Assembly (NCBI GenBank): GCA_040756995.1 | Contig: JBFLYK010000003.1 | Location: forward strand, 186,001 to 250,000 | Reading direction: 5' to 3' | Source of the DNA: BP-133 sp040756995 | GTDB taxonomy: Bacteria; Actinomycetota; Acidimicrobiia; IMCC26256; BP-133 | Length of the DNA stretch: 64,000 nt | The notes under the pieces: model-generated | The model's input: only the letters and a program-made list of their open reading frames with translations | Database searches by the model: none | What the model was told of the DNA's origin: nothing | In this document: piece by piece, positions 49,815 to 58,216 of the stretch | Layout of the letters: every line of letters starts with the position of its first letter | Numbering within the stretch: position 1 is the stretch's first letter | Made by a program: the position numbers and the translations under genes

Positions 49815-51626
49815 CTAGCTCTGCCGCTTCTGGAAGCTGAACACGTCGGGGTTCTGCGGGTCGACCCGCACCTCCACCCACCAGTCGGTCTGCTCCAGGG
49901 CGAAGGTCTGCAACTCGATGAGGTTCGGCGCCCCCCGCCAGTTCTTCCCCAGCCGGTAGACGTGGGTGTCGCCGTGGACCAGGACGACCGGCCGCTCGAA
50001 ACGCCTCGACCGGTCGATCAGCACCTCCTCCAGGTCGCCGTCGGAGTTGCCGTCGAAGGGGTCGTCCTGCCAGATGATCATCACGCCCGGGCTCCCCTGG
50101 GCCTCGGCGGCGTCGAAGGCGGCGTTCAGCCAGGTGATGTTGGCCTCCGAGATGCCCTTGGCGTCGCTGCTGCGGCCGGTCGGGCCGGGGACGTTGAGGG
50201 TGGCGAAGACGACGTTGCCGGCCGTCCACCGGGCGTTCTCCGTCCACGGCGCCGCCTGCCGGGTGAGCTTGATCCGGTGCTGCCCCAGCGACTGGTCGGT
50301 GGCGAAGAACGTCTTTCGGATGGCCGCCAGGCGCTCGGCCGGGTCCGGGCAGTCGGCCCACTCATTGTCGCCGGGGGTGAAGACGAACGGCGCGGTGAAC
50401 CCGTCGAACACCTCGTGGACGTACCGCAGCCGCTCGTCGGTGCACGGATCGTCGGGATGCTGGATGTCGCCGGCGTGGACCACGAAGGCGTAGGGGCGCG
50501 ACGAGATCGCCGTGCGGGTCTTGAGCAGCAGCTGGTCCTGAGCGGCGCTGTACCCGGTGTCGCCGATGAGGGCGATCTCCAACGCCCCGGTCGGGGTGGG
50601 CACGACCGGCCGGGAGGAGGGAGCGGGCCCGCTCCCGCCACCGGGCGGCCCCGACGGCCCGGACGGCGGCGGAGGTTCGGTGGCCGGGCCCGACGCCGCC
50701 GGCCGGGGCGGGGTCACGATGGCCACGACGGGCGCGGGCAGCGGGCTTCCGCTCATCGAGCCCTTGTGGCTGACGTCGCCGAAGGCGTAGACCGCCCCCG
50801 TCGAGCCGACCAGCCAGTAGCCGTTCCCGGTCGGTGAGCCGGCCATGCCGACGATGGGCGCCGGCATCCGCCGGCCGGCGGCCGACCCGGCGTAGGGCGC
50901 GTCACCGAAGCTGAACAGGCCGCCGTCGGAAGCGACGAAGCGGTACCCCCGGCCCGACAGCGACGCCGACATCCCGTTGATCGGCTTGTTGAGGATGATC
51001 GCTCCGGTCGACCCGAAGAAGCCGGCGTCGCCGAAGGCGAAGATGCCGCCGTCGCTGGCCACCAGCCAGTAACCCCGGCCCGACGGACTCGACGCCATTC
51101 CCACGATCGGCTTGTTCAGCCTGATGGCGCCGGTCGACCCGAAGAAGCGGGCATCGCCGAAGGAGAACACGCCGCCGTCGCTGGCCACCAGCCAGTAGCC
51201 CCGCCCGGAGGGGGTCGACGCCATGCCGACGACGGGCTTGTTCAGCCTGATGGCGCCCGTCGACCCGAAGAAGCGGGCATCGCCGAAGGAGAACACGCCG
51301 CCGTCGGTGCCCACCAGCCAGTAGCCGCCTCCGCCCGGCGTGGCCGCCGCTCCGACGATCGGCCGGGCCGGGGGCGTGGCACTGAGCGAGCCGAGGGCCG
51401 GGACGCCGAACGGGTAGACATTGCCGTCGGCGCCGACCAGCCAGTAGCCGCCGCCGGACGCGGCCGCGCCGAACTTCCCGTCGCCGCCGGCGGTCGCCGA
51501 CCCCGAGGCGGCCGCCGGCGCCGGCGCCGGCCCGCTGAACGGTCCGCCGGCCACGGCCCGGGTGACCCCGGCCGCCGAGACGGCCGCGACGAGCACCGCG
51601 ACCCGACGGAACCAGGCTCGACGCAC
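49815..51626 (-). CDS. Exported YWLV-repeat protein with metallophosphatase domain
   Basis: The protein has 603 residues from GTG 51626 with GAGGAG before it. A signal peptide (RRVAVLVAAVSAAGVTRAVA) precedes about seven 42-residue YWLV repeats (GYWLVASDGGVFSFGDARFF, GSTGAIRLNKPIVGMAS), probably a propeller or solenoid. After a Pro-rich linker comes a calcineurin-like phosphatase domain: IALIGDTGYS, VVHAGDIQHPDD, TPGDNEWADC and VHGDTHVYRL carry the metal ligands. Repeats may bind the wall or glycans and the enzyme may act on surface phosphoesters. The repeats match those of the giant protein at 28920. Confidence 0.88.
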   Translation of the reverse strand: MRRAWFRRVAVLVAAVSAAGVTRAVAGGPFSGPAPAPAAASGSATAGGDGKFGAAASGGGYWLVGADGNVYPFGVPALGSLSATPPARPIVGAAATPGGGGYWLVGTDGGVFSFGDARFFGSTGAIRLNKPVVGMASTPSGRGYWLVASDGGVFSFGDARFFGSTGAIRLNKPIVGMASSPSGRGYWLVASDGGIFAFGDAGFFGSTGAIILNKPINGMSASLSGRGYRFVASDGGLFSFGDAPYAGSAAGRRMPAPIVGMAGSPTGNGYWLVGSTGAVYAFGDVSHKGSMSGSPLPAPVVAIVTPPRPAASGPATEPPPPSGPSGPPGGGSGPAPSSRPVVPTPTGALEIALIGDTGYSAAQDQLLLKTRTAISSRPYAFVVHAGDIQHPDDPCTDERLRYVHEVFDGFTAPFVFTPGDNEWADCPDPAERLAAIRKTFFATDQSLGQHRIKLTRQAAPWTENARWTAGNVVFATLNVPGPTGRSSDAKGISEANITWLNAAFDAAEAQGSPGVMIIWQDDPFDGNSDGDLEEVLIDRSRRFERPVVLVHGDTHVYRLGKNWRGAPNLIELQTFALEQTDWWVEVRVDPQNPDVFSFQKRQS

Positions 51627-51796
51627 GGATCTCTCCTCGTGGATGAATTCACCCGACCGCTCTGCCCGGACGGCGGGCATGGGGCCGGCGGCACCGCCCC
51701 GACGGTTTCAGGGATTCCTTTTGAGGAGATTCGCTGGCGAACGTCCGGTTCCTGCCCACCCGGCGAAACGGGTGTTCGCCGAGGTGGGGGTAGGCG

Positions 51797-52804
51797 TCAG
51801 CGGGCGCCGGTGGCCTTGGCCACGTCGAGACGACCCCGGCAGGTCGGGCTCTCCGCCCCGCAGGACACCGTGGGATCGGCGGTGTCGAGCAGCCGCTGCA
51901 CCGCCTCCTGCGGGCTGAGTCCCTGCGCCAGGAGCAGCGCCACCGCACCGGTCACGTGAGGCGCGGCCATCGACGTGCCGGCCAGGTAGCCGTACTGGTT
52001 CTGCTTGTCCTTCTCCCAGTACGTCGACCAGATCTTGTGGGTCTCCTCGCCATCGGAGGCGCCGCCGGGGGCGACGATCGCCCACTTGGCGTTGCCGGTG
52101 GGGCTGGAGTAGTCGGCGACGAGGTCGTCGGGGCCGGTGGCGCCGACCACCAGGGCGTCGAGGTCGCCGTAGTCCTGGCTGCCGATGCCGGCGCCGAAGA
52201 GGTCGGAGTTGCCGGAGGCGATGACCGGCACCGCGCCCTTCGACCAGGCGTACTCGATCCCCTCGGAGAGGCGGGTGCCGAAGGCGGCCGTCCGCACGAA
52301 GATGAGGTCACCGAGGCTGAGGTTCACGACGCGGGCGCCGTGGTCGACGACCCAGCGGATACCGGCGTTGGCGTCGTCGATGGAGATGCCGCCGCCGGAG
52401 TCGGCCACCTTGGCCACGACGAGCTCGGCGTCGGGGGCGACGCCGGCCACCCCGAGGCCGTTGTCACGGTTGGCGGCGATGATCCCGGCGACGTGGGTGC
52501 CATGGCCCACGTCGTCCTGCCCGGAGCCGCTGCAGTTGCCGGGGTCGCCCTTGGACTTGAGGCAGCTGGTGGCGGCGACGACGCGGCCGGCCAGGTCTTC
52601 ATGACCGAGGTCGATGCCGGCGTCGACGATGCCGACGCGGATCTTGGCGCCGGTGGTGCGAGCCCAGGCCGCTTCCGCGCCCACCTTCTCCAGGTTCCAC
52701 TGCTTGGAGAAGCCTGGATCGTTGGAGGCACCGGCGGGAGTGAGCGAGAGGCCGGCGACCAGCGCGATGGCCGCCGCGTACACGGGGAAGCTCTTTCGCA
52801 CCAT
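51797..52804 (-). CDS. Subtilisin-family (S8) serine protease
   Basis: The protein has 335 residues from ATG 52804. A signal peptide (about 1-26) is followed directly by the protease, with almost no propeptide. The triad is complete: Asp in VGIVDAGIDLGHED, His in GHGTHVAGIIAANRDN, Ser in LAGTSMAAPHVTGAVALL. VVNLSLGD and VIASGNSDL supply the oxyanion region. Two cysteine pairs (CLKSKGDPGNC; CGAESPTC) suggest disulfides in the secreted enzyme. It lies upstream of the metallophosphatase gene on the same strand, 170 bases apart, so joint expression is possible. Confidence 0.93.
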   Translation of the reverse strand: MVRKSFPVYAAAIALVAGLSLTPAGASNDPGFSKQWNLEKVGAEAAWARTTGAKIRVGIVDAGIDLGHEDLAGRVVAATSCLKSKGDPGNCSGSGQDDVGHGTHVAGIIAANRDNGLGVAGVAPDAELVVAKVADSGGGISIDDANAGIRWVVDHGARVVNLSLGDLIFVRTAAFGTRLSEGIEYAWSKGAVPVIASGNSDLFGAGIGSQDYGDLDALVVGATGPDDLVADYSSPTGNAKWAIVAPGGASDGEETHKIWSTYWEKDKQNQYGYLAGTSMAAPHVTGAVALLLAQGLSPQEAVQRLLDTADPTVSCGAESPTCRGRLDVAKATGAR

Positions 52805-52929
52805 TTGTCCAGGATACCGGCCACAGGGTCGGGGAACTACCGGGAGAATGGGCTCCGGGAACAACCGGCAGGCTTCCCGGGTTGAACGGTAAGATCGTTG
52901 TACTTGCAATTAGTTAGGAGCGTGCTGCC

Positions 52930-53901
<972 letters not shown>

Positions 53902-54067
53902 TCACCGCTCCGGCCGGTGACGCTGGCGAGGTCCACGGCGAGCCAGGGGCGTCGCTGCCAAGGATCGACGAGGAGGCGTAGCCGCCTACGCCGACGAGGA
54001 GGACGCCGGCAGCGGCGTTCCTGGCCGGCGTGGGCCCGCCTAGCGTCGCCGGTCGGTGCGGTACGGT

Positions 54068-54097
54068 CCTCCTTCGCTACCCCCCTAGCGAAGGAGG
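54068..54097 (+). promoter_or_regulatory. Perfect hairpin covering the VOC-gene ribosome site
   Basis: CCTCCTTCGCTA at 54068-54079 pairs with TAGCGAAGGAGG at 54086-54097 around a CCCCCC loop. The right arm contains the Shine-Dalgarno AAGGAGG for the ATG at 54105. A TACGGT at 54062-54067 could be a -10 right beside the left arm; if so, only part of the stem is transcribed. Confidence 0.6.
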
Positions 54098-54104
54098 ACG
54101 GCCA

Positions 54105-54881
54105 ATGGAGATCGAGCGCTACGAGCACGGAGTCCCGTCGTGGGTGGACCTCGGCACCCCCGACATCCCGAAGGCGATCGAGTTCTACTCCAGCCTCTTC
54201 GGCTGGCAGATCGAGCAGGGCCCGCCGGAAGCCGGCGGCTATTCGATGTGCCTCCTGCGGGGCAAGCCCGTCGCCGGGCTGGGACCGCAGATGAACCCCG
54301 GCCCGCCGTACTGGACGACATACGTGACCGTCGACTCCGCGGACGACGTGGTGGCCAAGGCCAAGTCGGCCGGCGGCAACGTCCTCGTGGACGGGATGGA
54401 CGTGATGGAGTTCGGCCGGATGGGGATCATCCAGGACCCGGTCGGGGCGGTGATCTCGCTGTGGGAGCCCCGGGCCCACATCGGCGCCCACATCGTCAAC
54501 GAGCCCAACAGCTACAGCTGGAGCGAGCTCGTGACGACCGACGTCGAGGCGTCGAAGGAGTTCTACGGCGCCGTCTTCGGCTGGGGGTCCCAGACCCACG
54601 GAGAGGGCGGGCCGATGCCGTACACCGAGTGGAAGATCGGCGACCAGTCGGTGGCCGGGATGATGCCCAAGCCGCCGATGATGCCGGCCGAGGTGCCGCC
54701 GCACTGGGCCGTGTACTTCGCCGTCGACGGCACCGAAGCGGCCATGGACAAGGTGAAGGAGCTCGGCGGCAACGTGATCATGGGCCCGATGGACGTGGAG
54801 CCGGGCAAGCTGGCCGTCGTCTCCGACCCGCAGGGCGCGGTCTTCAACATCATCACGCTCACCGGCCGGACTCAGGAATAG
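54105..54881 (+). CDS. Two-domain VOC (glyoxalase-like) protein
   Basis: The protein has 258 residues from ATG 54105 with AAGGAGG before it. Two VOC/glyoxalase modules follow: residues 1-125 (PSWVDLGTPDIPKAIEFYSS, LFGWQIEQGPPEAGG) and 135-258 (SWSELVTTDVEASKEFYGAV, FGWGSQTHGE). It resembles the actinobacterial proteins called hydroxylase or 27 kDa antigen Cfp30B-like, whose function is not known. Metal ligands are incomplete by eye. Its ribosome site lies in a perfect hairpin. The last 10 bases overlap the convergent ABC permease gene. Confidence 0.85.
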   Translation: MEIERYEHGVPSWVDLGTPDIPKAIEFYSSLFGWQIEQGPPEAGGYSMCLLRGKPVAGLGPQMNPGPPYWTTYVTVDSADDVVAKAKSAGGNVLVDGMDVMEFGRMGIIQDPVGAVISLWEPRAHIGAHIVNEPNSYSWSELVTTDVEASKEFYGAVFGWGSQTHGEGGPMPYTEWKIGDQSVAGMMPKPPMMPAEVPPHWAVYFAVDGTEAAMDKVKELGGNVIMGPMDVEPGKLAVVSDPQGAVFNIITLTGRTQE

Positions 54882-55672
54882 CGGGTGACGTAGCCCCGGG
54901 CCCGGAAGAGGTGCAGGGTCCGCCACAGGATGTAGGCGGCGGCCGGGACGGTGACGGCCACGCCGGCGGTGCCTCGGGCGATCAGGGACCAGGGCATCGG
55001 GTTGCCGTCGAGCAATTGCCGGGCGGCCTCGAAGGCGTGGGTCGACGGCAGCAACCGGCCGAGGGGTTGCAGCGCTCCGGGCATCGCGTCCACGGGGTAG
55101 AAGGCGCCGGACAGGGCGACGATCACGAACAGCAGGCCCCAGCACAGGATCTCGGCGCCGTTGCCGAAGCGGAGCACCAGGGCCATGACGAGCAAGGCGA
55201 TCGTCCAACCGACCAGCATGAGGACGGCGATCACGGGGATCAGACCCCAGCCAGCCGAGGTGACGTTGAACGAGAACAGCAGCCCGGCGGCGAGCGCCAC
55301 CGCGCCGAGACCGGCCAGCAGGCGGGTGAAGCTCACGATCATCAGCCCGGCCAGCAGCTCCACCTCCCGCAAGGGCGACACCATCAGGTTCACCAGGTTG
55401 CGGGACCACGTCTCGTCGAGGAAGCCACACGACATCGAGACGTTGGCCTGGTACATGACGTGCATCAGCAGGATGCCCGACAGCATGTAGGGCGCCCCGG
55501 CGCGGCCGGCGCCGCCCTGCTGGTCGACGAAGAGCCCGATCGAGCCCCAGATCACCACGTCGACCATGGGCCAGACGAGCACGTCGAACCAGCGCTGCGG
55601 CGCCCGCAGCTGCACGAAGAACTGGCGGCGGATCACCGCCTTCACCCGTAAGAGATCAATTGCGGCAGCCAT
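54872..55672 (-). CDS. ABC-2 type permease
   Basis: The protein has 266 residues with six membrane segments (VVIWGSIGLFV near residue 38; then about 60-80, 105-135, 140-165, 172-192 and 232-252). The stretch SRNLVNLMVSPLREVELLAG is the family loop after helix 2, and GAFYPVDAMPGALQPLGRLLP precedes the last helix as in ABC-2 exporters. It works with the ATPase encoded directly upstream (start overlaps its stop as TGATG). The substrate is unknown. Confidence 0.9.
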   Translation of the reverse strand: MAAAIDLLRVKAVIRRQFFVQLRAPQRWFDVLVWPMVDVVIWGSIGLFVDQQGGAGRAGAPYMLSGILLMHVMYQANVSMSCGFLDETWSRNLVNLMVSPLREVELLAGLMIVSFTRLLAGLGAVALAAGLLFSFNVTSAGWGLIPVIAVLMLVGWTIALLVMALVLRFGNGAEILCWGLLFVIVALSGAFYPVDAMPGALQPLGRLLPSTHAFEAARQLLDGNPMPWSLIARGTAGVAVTVPAAAYILWRTLHLFRARGYVTRYS

Positions 55673-56466
55673 CAGATCTTCTCCTCGGAGGCGAGGTGGA
55701 GGAAGACCTCCTCCAGGTTGGCCCGGCCGAACTGGCGGGCCACCTCGGTGGGCGGGCCGTCGGCGACGACCAGACCCTGGGACAGGAACACCACCCGCTC
55801 GCAGATGCGCTCGACGTCGGTCATGTTGTGCGAGGTCACGAGCAGGGCCGAACCGTCGGCATCGCAGGTCTCCTCCAGGCCGACGCGCACCCGGTGGGCG
55901 ACGTCGGGGTCGAGGGAGGCGGTCGGCTCGTCGAGCACCAGCAGTCGAGGACGGTGCAGCGTGGCCTTGATGATCCCCACCAGGGTCCGCTGGCCCGACG
56001 ACAGCTCGCCGGCCATGGCGTCGGCCAGATGGGGGATCCGGAAGCGCTCGAGGCCGGCGTCGATCGCCGCCGCCGGGTCGGCCACGCCGTGGAGGTTGGC
56101 GAAGTAGCCGAGCACCTCCCGCACCCGCAGCCGGTCGGGCAGCGGCAGGTAGCCGGCGGCGAAGCCGACGTCCTCCATGGCCCGGCTCCGGCCGCCCGGC
56201 AGCCGGTGGCCGAGCACGGTCACCGCGCCCTCGTCGGGCGTGATGGCGCCGAGCAGCATGAGCAGCGTCGTCGTCTTGCCGGCGCCGTTGGCGCCGAGCA
56301 GGGCGACCCGCTCACCGGCGCCGACGGCCAGCGACACGCCGGCCACCGCCCTCGTCCGCTTGTACTGCTTCACCAGTCCGGTGGCTTCGAGCACGTTGTC
56401 GGTCATCGTCTTCCCAGTCTGTCGGACGGGCGCCAGCGCCCGTTCGCCGGCGGCCGGCGCGCTCAT
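55672..56466 (-). CDS. ABC transporter ATPase
   Basis: The protein has 264 residues if started at ATG 56466, which overlaps the rsgA stop as ATGA; a second ATG at 56406 (TDNVLEATGLVKQYK) is closer to the family start. Walker A is LLGANGAGKTTTLLM, signature LSSGQRTLVGIIKATL, Walker B LLVLDEPTASLDPD and H-loop TSHNMTDVE. It powers the ABC-2 permease just downstream. The rsgA-ATPase-permease overlap suggests one transcript. Confidence 0.92.
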   Translation of the reverse strand: MSAPAAGERALAPVRQTGKTMTDNVLEATGLVKQYKRTRAVAGVSLAVGAGERVALLGANGAGKTTTLLMLLGAITPDEGAVTVLGHRLPGGRSRAMEDVGFAAGYLPLPDRLRVREVLGYFANLHGVADPAAAIDAGLERFRIPHLADAMAGELSSGQRTLVGIIKATLHRPRLLVLDEPTASLDPDVAHRVRVGLEETCDADGSALLVTSHNMTDVERICERVVFLSQGLVVADGPPTEVARQFGRANLEEVFLHLASEEKI

Positions 56467-57551
56467 CGGTGCCTTCCTCTCCATTGCTTCCGGGCCTGGG
56501 CGTACTGGCGGTAGACCCGTCGTTGTTCAGTACGGAGCTGCTGGCGCAGGGCGGGGTCGTCGCGGGCCGCCAGCCGGTCCAGCTCCCGGCGCAGCTTGCG
56601 CCAGCTGGCCAGACGCTCCTCGCTGACCCGCCCGTCCGCCACCGCGGCCAGCACGGCGCAGCCCGGCTCCCGCCGGTGCGAGCAGTCGGCGAAGCGGCAC
56701 TGGTCGACCAGCGCGGTGATCTCCGGGAATGTTCGGGCGACACCCTCGTCGCCCTGCCACAGGCCGACTTCCCGCAAGCCCGGCGAATCGATGAGGACCC
56801 CGCCGTCGGGCAACAGCACGAGCTCCCGGTGGGTCGTGGTGTGCCGGCCCCGCCGGTCGCTCTCCCGCACCGCCCCGGTGGCCAGGACGCCGGCGCCGGC
56901 CAGATGATTGGCCAGCGTCGACTTCCCGGCGCCCGACGAGCCGAGCAGCGCCACGGTCCGGCCCCGGGCGAAGTAGGGAGCCAGGCCGTCGACCCCGGTG
57001 CCGGCCGGCGCGCTGATGACGTGCAGGTCCACGCCGACGCAGGCCGGTTCGAGCCGGGCGACGGCGTCGTCGAGGTCGTCGCTCGACACGAGATCGGCCT
57101 TGGTCAGCACGACCACCGGCGTGGCGCCGCTCTCCCAGACCAGCGTGACGTAGCGCTCGATGCTGCGGGGCGTGACCCGCCCGTCCGCCGCCACGAGCAC
57201 CAGCACGGTGTCGACGTTGGCGGCTAGCGTCTGGGCCCGGGCGTCAGGGCCGGCCGCACCGGCCGACCGGCGGACGATGGCCGTCCGCCGGGGCAGGGCG
57301 CCGACCACGGCGCCCGAACGGACGAGCACCCAGTCGCCGACGGTGACCGTCACACCGGGCGGAACGGTCGCCCGCTCCGCGCCGGCCGGGCCGAGCACGG
57401 TGCAGGCCCCGAGGTCGACCCGGGCCACCCGGCCCGGATCAGCGGAACCGTGGAGTTGGACGGCGGTGGCCAGCGTGGCCGACCACCCGTCGTCCCAGCC
57501 GAGGTCGGCGAGATCGAACGAAGAAGACGGAAAGGCAGCAGAACCGGACAA
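56463..57551 (-). CDS. rsgA: Ribosome small-subunit GTPase RsgA
   Basis: The protein has 362 residues from TTG 57551. It is a circularly permuted GTPase of 30S assembly. An N-terminal OB domain (VGDWVLVRSGAVVGALPRRT) is followed by G4 LTKADL, then G1 LLGSSGAGKSTLANHL and G3 DSPGLREVGL, in the permuted order. The zinc module follows (CRFADCSHRREPGC). A basic C-terminal tail contacts rRNA. The ribosome site AGAGGAG lies in a hairpin just before the start. Confidence 0.94.
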   Translation of the reverse strand: MSGSAAFPSSSFDLADLGWDDGWSATLATAVQLHGSADPGRVARVDLGACTVLGPAGAERATVPPGVTVTVGDWVLVRSGAVVGALPRRTAIVRRSAGAAGPDARAQTLAANVDTVLVLVAADGRVTPRSIERYVTLVWESGATPVVVLTKADLVSSDDLDDAVARLEPACVGVDLHVISAPAGTGVDGLAPYFARGRTVALLGSSGAGKSTLANHLAGAGVLATGAVRESDRRGRHTTTHRELVLLPDGGVLIDSPGLREVGLWQGDEGVARTFPEITALVDQCRFADCSHRREPGCAVLAAVADGRVSEERLASWRKLRRELDRLAARDDPALRQQLRTEQRRVYRQYAQARKQWRGRHR

Positions 57552-57552
57552 T

Positions 57553-57579
57553 GTGGGCTCCTCTACGAGAGGCGCCCAC
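57553..57579 (-). promoter_or_regulatory. Hairpin covering the rsgA ribosome site
   Basis: On the reverse strand GTGGGC, CCTCT, AGAGG and GCCCAC form a 27-base stem-loop with one internal mismatch and a 3-base loop. It ends one base before the TTG start. The Shine-Dalgarno AGAGGAG is in its 3' arm, so translation is likely limited by folding. Confidence 0.55.
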
Positions 57580-57753
57580 GGAAGGTCCCGGGATCAGGTC
57601 AGACCGGGGCGAGGAGGCGGGCGCCGGGAGAAACAGGACGCGGCCGGGAGCGGTCGAACACCGTGCCTGCCATGCCGCGCCACCTCCTCTCGGGCTCGTC
57701 TCCGTGTCGGTCGTCATCCACGGTACGGAGCCGCCGGGAAGCCTGCAACCGAA

Positions 57754-58170
57754 TTACGGCTCGCGCTCCAGCGGACCTCGCGGTGCCTGCTTCGACTGCA
57801 CTTCGCTGACCATCAGCATGCCGTTGTGGCCCGGCTTGCGGACGGCCTCCTTGTGGCCGATCATCCGGGCCCGGTGGCCGGCCACCTTGGGCAGGGCTCG
57901 GGCGGCCTGGGGTGACGTCGGCACGATCTCGTACCGGACGATGTAGTCCGGGCACGGTTCGGTCTGCTCGATGGGGCACGACCGGCCGATGTAGTCGTAG
58001 TGGCGGCCGTGCTTCTCGACGTCGCCGACCCACGTCTTCTCGTCGTCGGGCATCGCCCCGGCGGTCGGCACCGACCCGGCGAAGGGCCCGACTCCCAGGG
58101 TTACGGCCAGCGCGGCGGCGCCGGCCAGCCGGTACAGGCGGTCGCGCCGGCACCGATTCGTGCGCTTCAT
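57754..58170 (-). CDS. Secreted protein of unknown function
   Basis: The protein has 138 residues from ATG 58170 (KRTNRCRRDRLYRLAG); ATG 58182 is also possible. A signal peptide ends near residue 39 (VPTAGA). The mature part has two cysteines close together (SCPIEQTEPCP), likely a disulfide, and stretches GRHYDYIGRSCPIEQT and DYIVRYEIVPTSPQAARALP. I do not recognise a family. It is divergent from the GGDEF-EAL gene with 46 bases between starts, so they may share control. Confidence 0.6.
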   Translation of the reverse strand: MKRTNRCRRDRLYRLAGAAALAVTLGVGPFAGSVPTAGAMPDDEKTWVGDVEKHGRHYDYIGRSCPIEQTEPCPDYIVRYEIVPTSPQAARALPKVAGHRARMIGHKEAVRKPGHNGMLMVSEVQSKQAPRGPLEREP

Positions 58171-58216
58171 GGCGAAAAGCATGTCGCACCCGACGGGCAA
58201 ACCGGTGGAACCTCGC

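Noticed and set aside
57600..57753. Small frames between rsgA and the secreted protein gene
   Set aside because: No ribosome site, no motif and strong Arg/Pro bias on all frames; it is probably the 3' untranslated region and the rsgA promoter.
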